NCBI GenBank assembly: GCA_015068325.1
Contig: SVKQ01000012.1
Span: 1-64,000 of the forward strand
Source of the DNA: Oscillospiraceae bacterium
GTDB lineage: Bacteria > Bacillota > Clostridia > Oscillospirales > Oscillospiraceae
Length of the DNA stretch: 64,000 bases
Direction: 5' to 3'
The translations under genes and the position numbers were made by a program. Of this stretch, positions 54,388 through 64,000 are shown piece after piece; the first letter of the stretch is position 1, and every line of letters begins with the position of its first letter. The notes beneath the pieces are model-generated. The model ran no database searches and was not told the origin of the DNA. It was given only the letters and a program-made list of their open reading frames with translations.

Positions 54388-54981
54388 ATGGAAGAGATTC
54401 GCAGCTTTGGATATATCTGTCCCCAGTGCGGCAGGGCCGTGGTGGGCAGCCGCAGTGTGTTCGCCCTGTCTGCTGCCGCAGCGCGGATCGAGTGCGAGTG
54501 CGGCAAGGCGGAGTTGGACATCGAGACGGATGGTACACGCTTTCGCCTGCAGGTGCCCTGCGGCCTGTGCGGCGACACCCATACGGCGGAGTGCTCTGCC
54601 GAAGCGGTACTGCGTGGCCGCGGCGTGGGCTTGGGATGTCCCAAGACGGGACAGATCTGCTGTTATGTCGGCGAACCGGAACAAGTACGCCGCCGTATGG
54701 AGGAACTGGCGCTGCGGGCGGAGAAGGAGAAGTCCGACGAGCCGGAGGCCTTTACGGACAACGTGATCATGTACGAGGTGCTGTCGGAGCTGAAGGAAAT
54801 CGCCGGCCGGGACGGTATCGCCTGCACTTGCGGCAGCCGGGAATACGGCATCCGCGTGCGGCGTGATGCGGTGGATCTGACATGCCGACGCTGCGGCGGA
54901 AAGCTGAGGCTGCCCGCCGCCACGGACGAGGATCTGGACAGTCTGTGCTGTCAGATGACATTGACCATCCGGGGCAGGTGA
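54388..54981 (+). CDS. Cys-rich zinc-ribbon-like hypothetical protein
   Basis: FGYICPQCGRAVVG...IECECGKAEL...VPCGLCGDTHT...CTCGS...LTCRRCGGKLRLP. Confidence 0.7.
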   Translation: MEEIRSFGYICPQCGRAVVGSRSVFALSAAAARIECECGKAELDIETDGTRFRLQVPCGLCGDTHTAECSAEAVLRGRGVGLGCPKTGQICCYVGEPEQVRRRMEELALRAEKEKSDEPEAFTDNVIMYEVLSELKEIAGRDGIACTCGSREYGIRVRRDAVDLTCRRCGGKLRLPAATDEDLDSLCCQMTLTIRGR

Positions 54982-54985
54982 GAAT

Positions 54986-56155
54986 ATGATCGCGCTGTTG
55001 GCAAAACGGTTGATCCGCGGCGCGGAGAACGTGAGCGATCCGGTTGTGCGGCGGGCCTATGGCACGCTGTGCGGCGCCGTGGGGATCGTCCTGAACCTGT
55101 TGCTGTTCCTGGGCAAGCTTCTGGCCGGCAGTCTCAGCGGTTCCATCGCCATCACGGCAGATGCTTTCAACAACCTGTCTGACGCCGGCTCCTCTGCAGT
55201 GACGCTGCTGGGCTTTCGCCTGGCGGGCAGGAAGCCGGATCCGGAGCATCCTTTCGGCCACGGGCGCATCGAGTACGTCTCCGGCCTGGTGGTGGCGGGG
55301 ATGATCCTGTTGATGGGCGTAGAGCTGGTCAAGAGCTCGGTGGGGAAGATCCTGCGGCCGGAGGATGTGACGCTGGCACCGCTGGCGGTGGCGATTTTGG
55401 CGGTATCCGTTGCCGTGAAGCTCTATATGGGACTCTATAACCGCTCCGTGGGCAAGAGTATATCGTCTCCAGCCATGCTGGCCACGGCCCGGGACAGCTT
55501 CAGCGACGCGGCGGCCACCGCCGCCGTACTGGTGGCCACGGTGTTGGGCAAGGTGACAGGTCTGCGGATCGATGGATGGGTGGGCCTGCTGGTAGCCTGC
55601 CTGATCCTGCGCGCCGCCTGGCAGGCGGCAAAGGAGACATTGTCGCCGCTGCTGGGGCAGGCACCGGACGACGGTTTCGTCCGGCAGATACAGGAGATCG
55701 TCATGGCCCACGAGGGGATTCTGGGCATCCACGATCTGGTGGTCCACGACTATGGACCCGGTCGAGTGATGATCTCCCTGCACGCTGAGGTGCCGGCAGA
55801 GGGCAACATACTGGAGCTTCACGATGTGATCGACAACGCAGAGATGGCACTGCAGCGGCAACTGGGCTGTGAGGCGGTGATCCACATGGACCCGGTGGTC
55901 ACCGGCGACGGCGTGACGGCGGAGCTGCGGGAGAGGGTGGCGGAGCTGGTGAAGAACGTGGACCCTCACGCCACCATCCATGACTTCCGCATGGTGACCG
56001 GGCCTACCCACACCAACCTGATCTTCGACGCGGTGGTGCCTTACGGCAGCGCTCTGACCAACGCTCAGGCGGAGGAGCGGATCCGCCGGCTGGTGCGGGA
56101 TATGGACGGCAATTACTACGCCGTGGTGCGGGTGGAGAACGCCTATGTGCGATAG
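54986..56155 (+). CDS. Cation diffusion facilitator family transporter
   Basis: GSIAITADAFNNLSDAGSSAVTLLGFRLAGRKPDPEHPFGHGRIEYVSGLVV; SPAMLATARDSFSDAAATAAVL. Confidence 0.92.
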   Translation: MIALLAKRLIRGAENVSDPVVRRAYGTLCGAVGIVLNLLLFLGKLLAGSLSGSIAITADAFNNLSDAGSSAVTLLGFRLAGRKPDPEHPFGHGRIEYVSGLVVAGMILLMGVELVKSSVGKILRPEDVTLAPLAVAILAVSVAVKLYMGLYNRSVGKSISSPAMLATARDSFSDAAATAAVLVATVLGKVTGLRIDGWVGLLVACLILRAAWQAAKETLSPLLGQAPDDGFVRQIQEIVMAHEGILGIHDLVVHDYGPGRVMISLHAEVPAEGNILELHDVIDNAEMALQRQLGCEAVIHMDPVVTGDGVTAELRERVAELVKNVDPHATIHDFRMVTGPTHTNLIFDAVVPYGSALTNAQAEERIRRLVRDMDGNYYAVVRVENAYVR

Positions 56156-56267
56156 ACGGAAAACCCCGCCGCAGGCCGCAGGCCTTCGGCGGGGATGACC
56201 GATTTGATGAACAGGGCGGGTTGCAGAGCCGGTCAATGAATATGGCGGGCTTTTTCAGCAAAACACG

Positions 56268-56603
56268 TTATTCCCAGGTTTGCCATACCTCCGGGCAGAA
56301 TCCCACGGTGGCCTGTCGCCCGTTGCGAACGATGGGGGCACGGAACAGTTCCGGATGCTCCAACAGCGCCAGTTCAGCGTCCTGGGGCGTGCGGTAGTCC
56401 ATATAGAGCTCCTTATAGGCGCGGCTATCCCGATCCACCAGAGCGTCATAGCCTACGGCAGCCTTGACGGAACGGTATTCTCCGGCGCTGAGCCCCATGG
56501 AGCGCAGGTCGATGTACTGGTATTTGATGCGGCGCTCTTTGAACCACCGCTCGGCCTTCTTGCTGTCGAAGGATTTAGATGTGCCGAAGATCTGAATATT
56601 CAT
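56268..56603 (-). CDS. ArsC/Spx-like family protein lacking the N-terminal Cys
   Basis: MNIQIFGTSKSFDSKKAERWFKERRIKYQYIDLRSMGLSAGEYRSVKAAVGYDALVDRDS...FRAPIVRNGRQATVGFCPE; the usual CxxC/CxxS site reads TSKSFDS. Confidence 0.75.
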   Translation of the reverse strand: MNIQIFGTSKSFDSKKAERWFKERRIKYQYIDLRSMGLSAGEYRSVKAAVGYDALVDRDSRAYKELYMDYRTPQDAELALLEHPELFRAPIVRNGRQATVGFCPEVWQTWE

Positions 56604-56654
56604 ATCAACAACTCCTTATTATATTATATAAAGACTGAGAAGGAGGGACGAACC

Positions 56655-57371
56655 ATGGAGGACTCCATCCGTAAGCTGAAGGAGCTGGTGGACAGCTCCG
56701 ACAACATCGTGTTTTTCGGCGGTGCCGGCGTATCCACTGAGAGCGGGATCCCGGATTTCCGCAGTGTGGACGGGCTCTATCATCAGAAATATGCCTATCC
56801 GCCGGAGACGATCCTGAGTCACACTTTTTACATGCGGCGCAAAGCGGAGTTTTTCGACTTTTACCGAGCCAAGATGCTGGCACCGGATGCCCGGCCCAAC
56901 GCCGCCCACCGGAAACTGGCGGAGTGGGAGCGCTCAGGTAAGCTGAAGGCCGTCATCACCCAGAACATCGACGGGCTTCATCAGAAGGCGGGCAGCCGCG
57001 AGGTGCTGGAGCTCCATGGCAGCGTGCTGCGGAACTATTGTGAGCGGTGCGGCCAGTTCTACGGTGTGGAGGCGGTGGCGAGCAGCACCGGCGTGCCCAA
57101 GTGCAACTGCGGCGGCGACATCAAGCCCGACGTGGTACTCTATGAGGAGGGACTGGATGAGGACGTGATGGCCCGTGCCCTGCACTACATCCGTCAGGCG
57201 GACATGCTCATCATCGGCGGCACGTCCCTGGTGGTGTATCCGGCGGCGGGATTGGTACGGTACTATCGCGGGAATAAACTGGTGGTCATCAACAAGGGCG
57301 ACGTAGGTGCGTCCCTGGACGCCGATCTGGTCATCAACGGGCCCATCGGACAGGTGCTGAGCCAAGTATAA
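56655..57371 (+). CDS. cobB: NAD-dependent protein deacylase (Sir2 family)
   Basis: IVFFGGAGVSTESGIPDFRS, ITQNIDGLHQKAGS, LHGS, CERCGQFY...CNCGGDIKPDVVLYEE. Confidence 0.93.
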   Translation: MEDSIRKLKELVDSSDNIVFFGGAGVSTESGIPDFRSVDGLYHQKYAYPPETILSHTFYMRRKAEFFDFYRAKMLAPDARPNAAHRKLAEWERSGKLKAVITQNIDGLHQKAGSREVLELHGSVLRNYCERCGQFYGVEAVASSTGVPKCNCGGDIKPDVVLYEEGLDEDVMARALHYIRQADMLIIGGTSLVVYPAAGLVRYYRGNKLVVINKGDVGASLDADLVINGPIGQVLSQV

Positions 57372-57394
57372 CACAGGGCTGCGTAGGTGCGCAA

Positions 57395-57428
57395 GCGCAG
57401 GCGCTTTTTTGCAAAAAAGCGCCTGCGC
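57395..57428. terminator. Perfect palindrome, bidirectional terminator
   Basis: GCGCAGGCGCTTTTTTGCAAAAAAGCGCCTGCGC. Confidence 0.65.
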
Positions 57429-57432
57429 TCCC

Positions 57433-57461
57433 TTGACAAACGGGCGACGTGTGGTTATAAT
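57433..57461 (+). promoter_or_regulatory. Consensus promoter for tRNA-Leu pair
   Basis: TTGACA-N17-TATAAT. Confidence 0.8.
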
Positions 57462-57491
57462 AGTCAAGCATTCTGTTTTGAGGAACTCTTT

Positions 57492-57578
57492 GCGAGTGTG
57501 CTGGAACAGGCAGACAGGCAAGCTTGAGGTGCTTGTGTTCGTAAGGACGTGCGGGTTCAAGTCCCGCCACTCGCACCA
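57492..57578 (+). tRNA. tRNA-Leu (GAG), CCA encoded
   Basis: GCGAGTG...CAAGCTTGAGGTGCTTG...GCGGGTTCAAGTCCCGCCACTCGCACCA. Confidence 0.92.
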
Positions 57579-57603
57579 ATTCCTCAAAGCGAATGCGTCA
57601 GAC

Positions 57604-57691
57604 GCGCGAGTGGTGGAATTGGCAGACTCGCTAGATTCAGGTTCTAGTGTGCATTACGCACGTGCGGGTTCAAGTCCCGCCTCGCGCACCA
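57604..57691 (+). tRNA. tRNA-Leu (CAG), CCA encoded
   Basis: GCGCGAGTGGTGGAATTGGCAGACTCGCTAGATTCAGGTTCTAGTG...GCGGGTTCAAGTCCCGCCTCGCGCACCA. Confidence 0.93.
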
Positions 57692-57727
57692 AAACAAAGG
57701 GCACCCCATGGGGTGCTCTTTGTTTTG
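57692..57727 (+). terminator. Terminator after tRNA-Leu pair
   Basis: AAACAAAGGGCACCCC-atg-GGGTGCTCTTTGTTTT. Confidence 0.8.
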
Positions 57728-58176
57728 CCTGTGAGTATGTGGGACTTGAAACGAGTTCCAAAAGCGCCGAGCGACAGCGACGGCGGCTTAAGCGGCAAAC
57801 AGTCCGGTGGACCGTTTGTGCAGTGAGAGGAAGACCCCTCTTCATTCGCACCAGATACAGGAGTACCCTCGGAGGGTGCTCCTGTGCTGATATAGACGGC
57901 GAAGCAGCAGGTGTGTAAGCGCTGCTTTACGCCGCATGAAGGCAAAGATCCACAGCGGCAGGGAGCATGCCCCGGCCTCCCCTCAATCGACATGCTTTTA
58001 TTGCAGTACGCGAAACCGGTTTTCATATTGTGCAAATCCTTACGCCTCATAAGATAAGACTATTGCCTTTATAAGGCGGGCCTATTTTCCACCTTTTTCA
58101 ATTGTGAATATAGACACATTTTGAATGTAAACATTTGTTAATGCTGACAATCTTGAGCGCACTTTTCCGGTTTAGA

Positions 58177-58206
58177 TTGACAATCGCGCACGCAAAAGGG
58201 TAAAAT
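58177..58206 (+). promoter_or_regulatory. Promoter of peptide ABC operon
   Basis: TTGACA-N18-TAAAAT. Confidence 0.6.
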
Positions 58207-58280
58207 GTATCCATGCCAACCACCATATGTTGTAAATGCATATGGAGGGCGGGATTCTAAACTAAGTAGGAGGAAAAAGA

Positions 58281-59888
58281 ATGAAACGGTTTATCTCACT
58301 GCTCCTGTCCGCTCTGATGCTGGTCTCTGTTCTGGCCGGCTGCGGTGGCGGCAACAACAGCGGCGGCAACAACAGCGGCGGCAACGGCAGCGGCGGCAAC
58401 GGCGGCGGCGATGCGGAGGAGAAGGTTGTTACTCTGCGCAATACCGCCTTCATGACCACCTGCGACCCGATGGCGACCACCAACACCCACGACTACACTG
58501 TCCATGAGAACATCTATGAGGGTCTGTATGACCTGAACGAGGCCACCGGCGGTTACGACCTGCGGCTGGCTGAGAAGATCGAGGCCAATGACGACGCCAC
58601 TGAGTACATCGTCACCCTGAAGCAGGGTGTCAAGTTCCACAATGGCGAGACCATGACCGCGGATGACGTTGTCTTCAGCTATGACTACGCTCTGTCCCAG
58701 CCCAAGATGACCTCGTACACCCGTCCTCTGGACCACTGCGAGAAGATCGACGACAGCACCGTCAAGATCGTCATGAACCAGTCCTTCTCTCCCATCGGCC
58801 ACCTGCTGCACAAGGTGAAGATCCTGTCCCAGAAGGAAGTTACCGCCCAGGGCGACAACTTCGGCAAGATCGCCAACAAGGCCGGCACCGGCCCCTTCAT
58901 GTGGGATGAGAACAACTACGATCCCAAGACCACTTGGTCTGCCGTCGCTTTTGACGACTATCATCGCGGCAGAGCCAAGATCGACCGCATCGTCTGGAAC
59001 GTCATCGAGGACGACACCTCCGCCATCACTGCCCTGCAGAACGGCGAGGTCGACTACATGGTCGTTCCCATCTCCTACTGGGAGGATGTGAAGAACTCCG
59101 GTAAGTTCACCACCGTTGAGAAGCAGTCCAACGAGGTCATGCTGTTCGCCATCAACGTTGAGTCTGAGGGCTACGGCGAGATCCTGCAGAACGATAAGGT
59201 CCGTCTGGCCATGATGTACGCTCTGGATCGTGACGGCATCAACAAGCTGGTTTGCGACGGTTACGGCGCTCCCACCTATATGTACATCAACCCCAAGTAT
59301 GCTGCGGCTGCCCCCAAGGATGAGTCCCTGAAGAACCCCATCCCCTTCGATCTGGAGAAGGCCAAGGCGCTGCTGGCTGAGGCTGGTTATCCCGATGGCG
59401 TCGATGTCGGTGAGTTCATCGCCGCTGCCGGCCGTAACGAGAGCTACGCCATTGCCGTCCACGCTCAGCTGGAGGCTGCCGGCATCAAGTCCAAGCTGGT
59501 TGTCCAGGACTACTCCGTCGTCTCTGACCGTCAGGTCGCTCAGGAGTATGAGTTGGGTATGTACTACGACTGCGGTAACTACGACTTCAACAACTTCGAG
59601 CAGCAGTCCGCTTCCACCGCTATTGGTATCACCAACGTGACCTTCACCGGTGCTTCCGGCAAGTTTGCTGAACTGTCCAAGAAGTTCGACCAGTGGCTGA
59701 AGGACGGCTCCTCCACCGCTGACGAGGCGAAGCGTATCGAGATCTACACCGAGATGTACAACGCCTATTATGACACCCATACCCAGGTGCCCGTCATCAT
59801 CATTCCGTCCTGCATTGCTTACAACAAGAATCTGAATGCTGTTCCCGTCCCCACCGACTACCGTGTCTATGACTGGAGCTGGAACTGA
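58281..59888 (+). CDS. Peptide/oligopeptide ABC transporter substrate-binding lipoprotein
   Basis: MKRFISLLLSALMLVSVLAGCGGG lipobox; SBP family 5 motifs (VTLKQGVKFHNGETMTADDVVFSYDYAL). Confidence 0.93.
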   Translation: MKRFISLLLSALMLVSVLAGCGGGNNSGGNNSGGNGSGGNGGGDAEEKVVTLRNTAFMTTCDPMATTNTHDYTVHENIYEGLYDLNEATGGYDLRLAEKIEANDDATEYIVTLKQGVKFHNGETMTADDVVFSYDYALSQPKMTSYTRPLDHCEKIDDSTVKIVMNQSFSPIGHLLHKVKILSQKEVTAQGDNFGKIANKAGTGPFMWDENNYDPKTTWSAVAFDDYHRGRAKIDRIVWNVIEDDTSAITALQNGEVDYMVVPISYWEDVKNSGKFTTVEKQSNEVMLFAINVESEGYGEILQNDKVRLAMMYALDRDGINKLVCDGYGAPTYMYINPKYAAAAPKDESLKNPIPFDLEKAKALLAEAGYPDGVDVGEFIAAAGRNESYAIAVHAQLEAAGIKSKLVVQDYSVVSDRQVAQEYELGMYYDCGNYDFNNFEQQSASTAIGITNVTFTGASGKFAELSKKFDQWLKDGSSTADEAKRIEIYTEMYNAYYDTHTQVPVIIIPSCIAYNKNLNAVPVPTDYRVYDWSWN

Positions 59889-60059
59889 TCTGCGAGTCAG
59901 ATTGATCGAACTTAAAGCCGTTATTTGGTAAAGAATCGTGTGCAGGCGGCTAAGTAAGCCGCCTGCACACAACTTCTATTTTGCACATTTCGCAAAATAG
60001 CGCCCTCTTTATCCATACCACGTTTAACTGGAAATCTTCCGTTAGAAAGCAGGGAAAGC

Positions 60060-60998
60060 ATGCATCGATATGTTCTCAAGCGTTTGCTGTTTTTGATCCC
60101 TACCGTGCTTGGCGTGAGCCTAATTATTTTTACAGTTATGAACATCACGCCCGGTAACCCCGGCCGTATGATCCTGGGTCCCAACGCTACGGCAGAAGAG
60201 GTCGAGGCGGTAAACGAAGAGTTGGGTTTCCATGACCCGATTCTGGTACGCTGGTTTAATTACTTGAAAAAAATCGTCACCAAGGGTGACTTTGGCCAGT
60301 CCTATTCCACCAAGCTTCCTGTTCTTGATGAGCTCTGGCCCCGATTTAAGATCACGTTCCGCTTGGCCATCATGGTCCTTGTGCTGTCGGTATCCATAGG
60401 CGTCCCATTGGGCATTTTGTCCGCAGTCAAGCAGAACTCGCTGATGGATACCATACCAACCATGATCGCATTCTTCCTGGCCGCGGTGCCCAGCTTCGTT
60501 GTCGGTATCGTGCTCATGTATATTTTCGCTTTGAAGCTCAACTGGTTCCCATCGTTCGGCTTAAAGGATGCAAAGAGCTACGTATTGCCCGTTATTGCAG
60601 CTACGATCTGTGAGCTGTCGGCTTATCTGCGTTTCACCAAGTCCTCGATGCTGGAGTCCATCCGTCAGGACTATGTCCGTACCGCCCGCGCCAAGGGCGT
60701 TGCCGAGCGCACGGTGATCTGGAAGCACGCGCTGAAGAACGCGCTGCTGCCCGTCGTTACCTCGATCGGTATGCGTTTTGGCTGCCTGCTGGCCGGCATG
60801 GTCACGACCGAGCGGCTGTTCTCCATCCCGGGCGTCGGCTCCCTGATCGTTGAATCGATCAGCATGAAGGATGAGCCGTTGATCATTGGCGCCGCGGTGA
60901 TGGTGTCCATCCTCTTCACGTTGTTGATGATCGGTGTGGACTTGATTTATGCGTTCATTGACCCGCGTATCCGGGCCAAGTACAGCAAGAGGAGGTGA
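60060..60998 (+). CDS. Peptide ABC transporter permease, DppB type
   Basis: MHRYVLKRLLFLIPTVLGVSLIIFTVMNITPGNP; DYVRTARAKGVAERTVIWKHALKNALLPVVT. Confidence 0.93.
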   Translation: MHRYVLKRLLFLIPTVLGVSLIIFTVMNITPGNPGRMILGPNATAEEVEAVNEELGFHDPILVRWFNYLKKIVTKGDFGQSYSTKLPVLDELWPRFKITFRLAIMVLVLSVSIGVPLGILSAVKQNSLMDTIPTMIAFFLAAVPSFVVGIVLMYIFALKLNWFPSFGLKDAKSYVLPVIAATICELSAYLRFTKSSMLESIRQDYVRTARAKGVAERTVIWKHALKNALLPVVTSIGMRFGCLLAGMVTTERLFSIPGVGSLIVESISMKDEPLIIGAAVMVSILFTLLMIGVDLIYAFIDPRIRAKYSKRR

Positions 60999-61003
60999 TC
61001 TCA

Positions 61004-61912
61004 GTGGCTAACACTTCTACGAATCCCGTTACCGAAACGGCCGTCGGTGAGGATATCAACTTCAAGCGTCCCAGTCAGGTCAAGGAGATCATCCGCCGCC
61101 TGAAAAAGAACAAGGGCGCGATGATTGGCCTGTTTCTGCTGATTTGCATCATTTTGGTCGTCATTTTCGCGGACGTGATCGCCAGCTATGAAGTCGGCGT
61201 TGTTCAGGTCCCTGAAAACAAACTGGCTCCCATGTCCGCTGAGCATCCTCTGGGTTGCGACAGCTATGGCCGCGATGTTCTGTCCCGCTTGGTGCATGGC
61301 GCCCGCAACTCCCTTCTGGTGGCTGTTGCGTCCTCCATCACCTCCTGCCTGTTTGGTTGTACCTTGGGTGCGATCGCCGGCTATTTTGGCGGCAAGGTCG
61401 ATCAGGTGATCATGCGTGCGTTGGACATCTTCATGTCTATCCCCGACCTGCTGTTCACCATGGTGGTCGTGGCTGCCTTGGGCTCCAGCATCCCCGTGCT
61501 GATCGTCGCAATGACGTTGGCCTACTTTACCAACTATGTCCGCCTGGTTCGTTCCGGCGTGCTGAACCTGGTGGACCAGGAGTATGTGGAAGCTGCCCGC
61601 GCCGGCGGATCCAGCTCTGCCCGCATCATCATCAGCCATATCATCCCCAATACGCTGGGCATTATCCTGGTCAATGCGACACTGAATGTCTCCAGCCTGG
61701 TCATCTATCAGTCCACGCTGAGTTTCATCGGCCTGTCTCTGCCCGCTCCTGCACCTGAGTGGGGCTCCATGCTGTCCAGCGCCCGCGTTGATATGCTGCG
61801 CGCTCCCTTGCTGGTGCTGTTCCCCGCTCTTTGCATCGTGCTGACAGCTTTCTCCGTCAACCTGCTGGGCGACGGTCTGCGCGACGCTATGGACCCCCGT
61901 CTGAAGAGCTGA
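61004..61912 (+). CDS. Peptide ABC transporter permease, DppC type
   Basis: GTG start after GGAGGTGATC; HPLGCDSYGRDVLSRLVHGARNSLLVA; EYVEAARAGGSSSARIIISHIIPNTLG. Confidence 0.92.
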   Translation: MANTSTNPVTETAVGEDINFKRPSQVKEIIRRLKKNKGAMIGLFLLICIILVVIFADVIASYEVGVVQVPENKLAPMSAEHPLGCDSYGRDVLSRLVHGARNSLLVAVASSITSCLFGCTLGAIAGYFGGKVDQVIMRALDIFMSIPDLLFTMVVVAALGSSIPVLIVAMTLAYFTNYVRLVRSGVLNLVDQEYVEAARAGGSSSARIIISHIIPNTLGIILVNATLNVSSLVIYQSTLSFIGLSLPAPAPEWGSMLSSARVDMLRAPLLVLFPALCIVLTAFSVNLLGDGLRDAMDPRLKS

Positions 61913-61936
61913 TGCTGGCAGAAAGGAATTATCATC

Positions 61937-62926
61937 ATGAGTAACACAGAAAAGATGTTAGATATTAAGGATCTGAGCGTTATCTATAAGACAGATCTGG
62001 AAACTGTGTATGCAGTCAATGGTGTCTCCCTTTCGCTGGAAAAAGGTGCAACGTTGGGCCTGGTGGGTGAGACCGGCGCCGGTAAAACCACGCTGGCGCT
62101 GACGCTCATGCGCCTGCTGCCTGAGCGTACGGGCAAAGTCACTTCCGGTTCCATCACCTTTGAAGGCGACAGCATCGTAGATCTGCCGGAAACACAGATG
62201 CGTAAGATCCGCGGCGATAAGATCGCCATGATCTTCCAAGACCCCATGACCTCCCTGAACCCGGTGATGACCGTGGGCGAGCAGATCGCCGAGGCGCTGT
62301 TGGTCCACAATGAGGCCGGCCGTTCCAAAGAGGAGATCGAGGCGCGTGTTGACGAGACCTTGACGCTGGTGGGCATTCCGCCCTCCAGAAAAAACGAGTA
62401 TCCCCATCAGTTCTCCGGCGGTATGCGTCAGCGTGTTGTGATCGCCATCGCCCTGTCCTGCGAGCCCGATTTGCTGATTGCGGACGAACCCACCACCGCG
62501 CTGGATGTTACCATTCAGGCGCAGGTGCTGCTGATGATCCGCGATCTGCGTGACCGGCTTGGCACCTCGATGATCATGATCACGCACGATCTGGGCATCG
62601 TGGCGCAGACCTGCGACAATGTGGCGGTTATGTATGCCGGCGAAATCATTGAGCTTGGTACCGCTGAGGATATTTTCACCCGGTCTCAGCACCATCCCTA
62701 TACAGACGGTTTGTTTGGATCGCTGCCCAATCTGAAGACGAAGACAGACCGCCTGCACCCCATCGCGGGGTTGATGCCGGATCCTACCAATCTGCCCAAG
62801 GGCTGCAAATTTGCGCCGCGCTGCGACAAGTGCATGCAGATTTGCCAGGAGGTACCTCCGGAGGTCTATACTGATGGCACGCACTCTATCCGCTGCCATC
62901 TCTTTCACCAGGGAAAGGAGGACTAA
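61937..62926 (+). CDS. Peptide ABC transporter ATP-binding protein, DppD type
   Basis: [59 protein letters not shown]-terminal Cys cluster. Confidence 0.93.
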   Translation: MSNTEKMLDIKDLSVIYKTDLETVYAVNGVSLSLEKGATLGLVGETGAGKTTLALTLMRLLPERTGKVTSGSITFEGDSIVDLPETQMRKIRGDKIAMIFQDPMTSLNPVMTVGEQIAEALLVHNEAGRSKEEIEARVDETLTLVGIPPSRKNEYPHQFSGGMRQRVVIAIALSCEPDLLIADEPTTALDVTIQAQVLLMIRDLRDRLGTSMIMITHDLGIVAQTCDNVAVMYAGEIIELGTAEDIFTRSQHHPYTDGLFGSLPNLKTKTDRLHPIAGLMPDPTNLPKGCKFAPRCDKCMQICQEVPPEVYTDGTHSIRCHLFHQGKED

Positions 62927-62929
62927 GCT

Positions 62930-63901
62930 GTGGCAGAAGAGAGAATCCCTCTGATTGAGACCAGAAACCTGAAGAAGTACTTCAAAGTTGGTGACAAGTC
63001 CTTCCTGCACGCGGTGGACGACATCAACATGAAGGTGTTCCCCGGTGAGACCATCGGCGTGGTGGGTGAGTCCGGCTGCGGAAAGAGCACGCTGGGGCGT
63101 ACTATTCTGCGCCTGATCGAGCCCACAGCCGGCCAGATCCTGTATAACGGTGAGGACATTACTCATTACAATGCTCACCAGATGAAGAAGATGCGCCAAG
63201 AGCTGCAGATCATCTTCCAGGATCCGTACGCAAGCCTTGATCCCCGTAAATCTGTCATTGAGATCATTGCTGAGTACATGGTCATCAATAAGACGTTGCC
63301 GACGAAGCGGGAGATTTATAACCGTGCCGCGCATCTGATGGATGTGGTGGGCCTGGCCCGGCGCTATGCGACGGCATATCCCCACGAGTTGGACGGCGGT
63401 CGCCGCCAGCGTATCGGTATTGCCCGCGCCCTGTCGGTCAACCCCAAATTCATCGTCTGCGATGAGCCTGTTTCAGCTCTGGACGTCTCCATTCAAGCGC
63501 AGATCCTCAACTTGCTGATGGATCTGCAGGATGAAATGGGCCTGACCTATATGTTCGTGACCCATGACCTGAGCGTTGTCAAGCACATCTCTGACAACAT
63601 CATGGTCATGTATCTGGGCCAGTGCTTGGAACTGACCAGCTCTGACGAACTGTTTGCAAACCCGGTGCATCCCTACACGCAGGCCTTGCTGTCCGCTATT
63701 CCGGAGCCGGATATTGCCATGCGCAGCAAGGAAATCAAGGTTATCAAGGGCGAGGTCGTCAGTCCCGTGGATCCCAAGCCCGGCTGCCGCTTTGCTGCCC
63801 GTTGTGACCTTTGCCAGGAGCGGTGCCACCACGAGGCTCCCGAGCTGAAGGAGGTTTCTCCCAACCATTTCGTGGCTTGCCACCTCTGCAGCGGAGAATG
63901 A
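62930..63901 (+). CDS. Peptide ABC transporter ATP-binding protein, DppF type
   Basis: [62 protein letters not shown]. Confidence 0.93.
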   Translation: MAEERIPLIETRNLKKYFKVGDKSFLHAVDDINMKVFPGETIGVVGESGCGKSTLGRTILRLIEPTAGQILYNGEDITHYNAHQMKKMRQELQIIFQDPYASLDPRKSVIEIIAEYMVINKTLPTKREIYNRAAHLMDVVGLARRYATAYPHELDGGRRQRIGIARALSVNPKFIVCDEPVSALDVSIQAQILNLLMDLQDEMGLTYMFVTHDLSVVKHISDNIMVMYLGQCLELTSSDELFANPVHPYTQALLSAIPEPDIAMRSKEIKVIKGEVVSPVDPKPGCRFAARCDLCQERCHHEAPELKEVSPNHFVACHLCSGE

Positions 63902-63962
63902 TCTTTCTACGAAGGTGTACCTTTCACAAGAAGTTATATTGATTCCGGAGATCATTAGGAAA

Positions 63963-63992
63963 GCAGCACGGCATTGCCGTGCTGCTTTTCTT
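63963..63992 (+). terminator. Terminator of peptide ABC operon
   Basis: GCAGCACGGCA-t-TGCCGTGCTGC followed by TTTTCTTT. Confidence 0.8.
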
Positions 63993-64000
63993 TATATCGC

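Noticed and set aside
57334-58050. Minus-strand ORFs with REAGLEPARA / EWRDLNPHV motifs
   Set aside because: Well-known spurious products of translating antisense to tRNA genes; they overlap the two tRNA-Leu genes.
58296-59972. 558-aa minus-strand ORF opposite the peptide-binding lipoprotein
   Set aside because: Antisense shadow of a clear SBP family 5 gene.

Overview
64 kb of a high-GC, spore-forming Firmicute chromosome, probably a gut Oscillospiraceae/Clostridia member (inferred from gene content: sigK, spoVAD/E, Stickland-type and dehydratase enzymes, sortase locus). No CRISPR array, transposase or integrase was recognised. Main blocks: (1) 1-6.7 kb, amino-acid metabolism: truncated alanine dehydrogenase, three tandem Asp/Glu-racemase-family paralogs, nitroreductase, two tandem L-serine-dehydratase-family paralogs. 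(2) 7-15.1 kb, a 2-hydroxyacyl-CoA dehydratase/benzoyl-CoA-reductase-type operon with its activase, a CooC-like ATPase and an unknown Cys-motif protein, divergent from an OYE/dienoyl-CoA-reductase-type flavoenzyme. (3) 15-30 kb, housekeeping and accessory genes, including a LysR regulator with a divergent cluster, tRNA-Ser, a PyrF-like pseudoenzyme, YgiQ, endonuclease IV, a MocR-type aminotransferase and a UgpC-like ATPase. (4) 30.3-43.2 kb, the most interesting region: a free-standing I9 propeptide-like protein, a giant subtilisin with two dockerin-like modules, cohesin-like surface proteins (one fused to Spy0128-type pilin domains with a TPPTG sorting motif), a class B-type sortase and a signal-peptidase homolog whose catalytic Ser and Lys appear to be replaced. 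(5) 43-64 kb: alpha-galactosidase, sigK, pcp, dinB, FMN riboswitch plus ribU, spoVAD/E, azlCD, CDF transporter, sirtuin, two tRNA-Leu and a dpp/opp peptide ABC operon. All functional calls come from reading the sequence and remembered family motifs; no database search was run.
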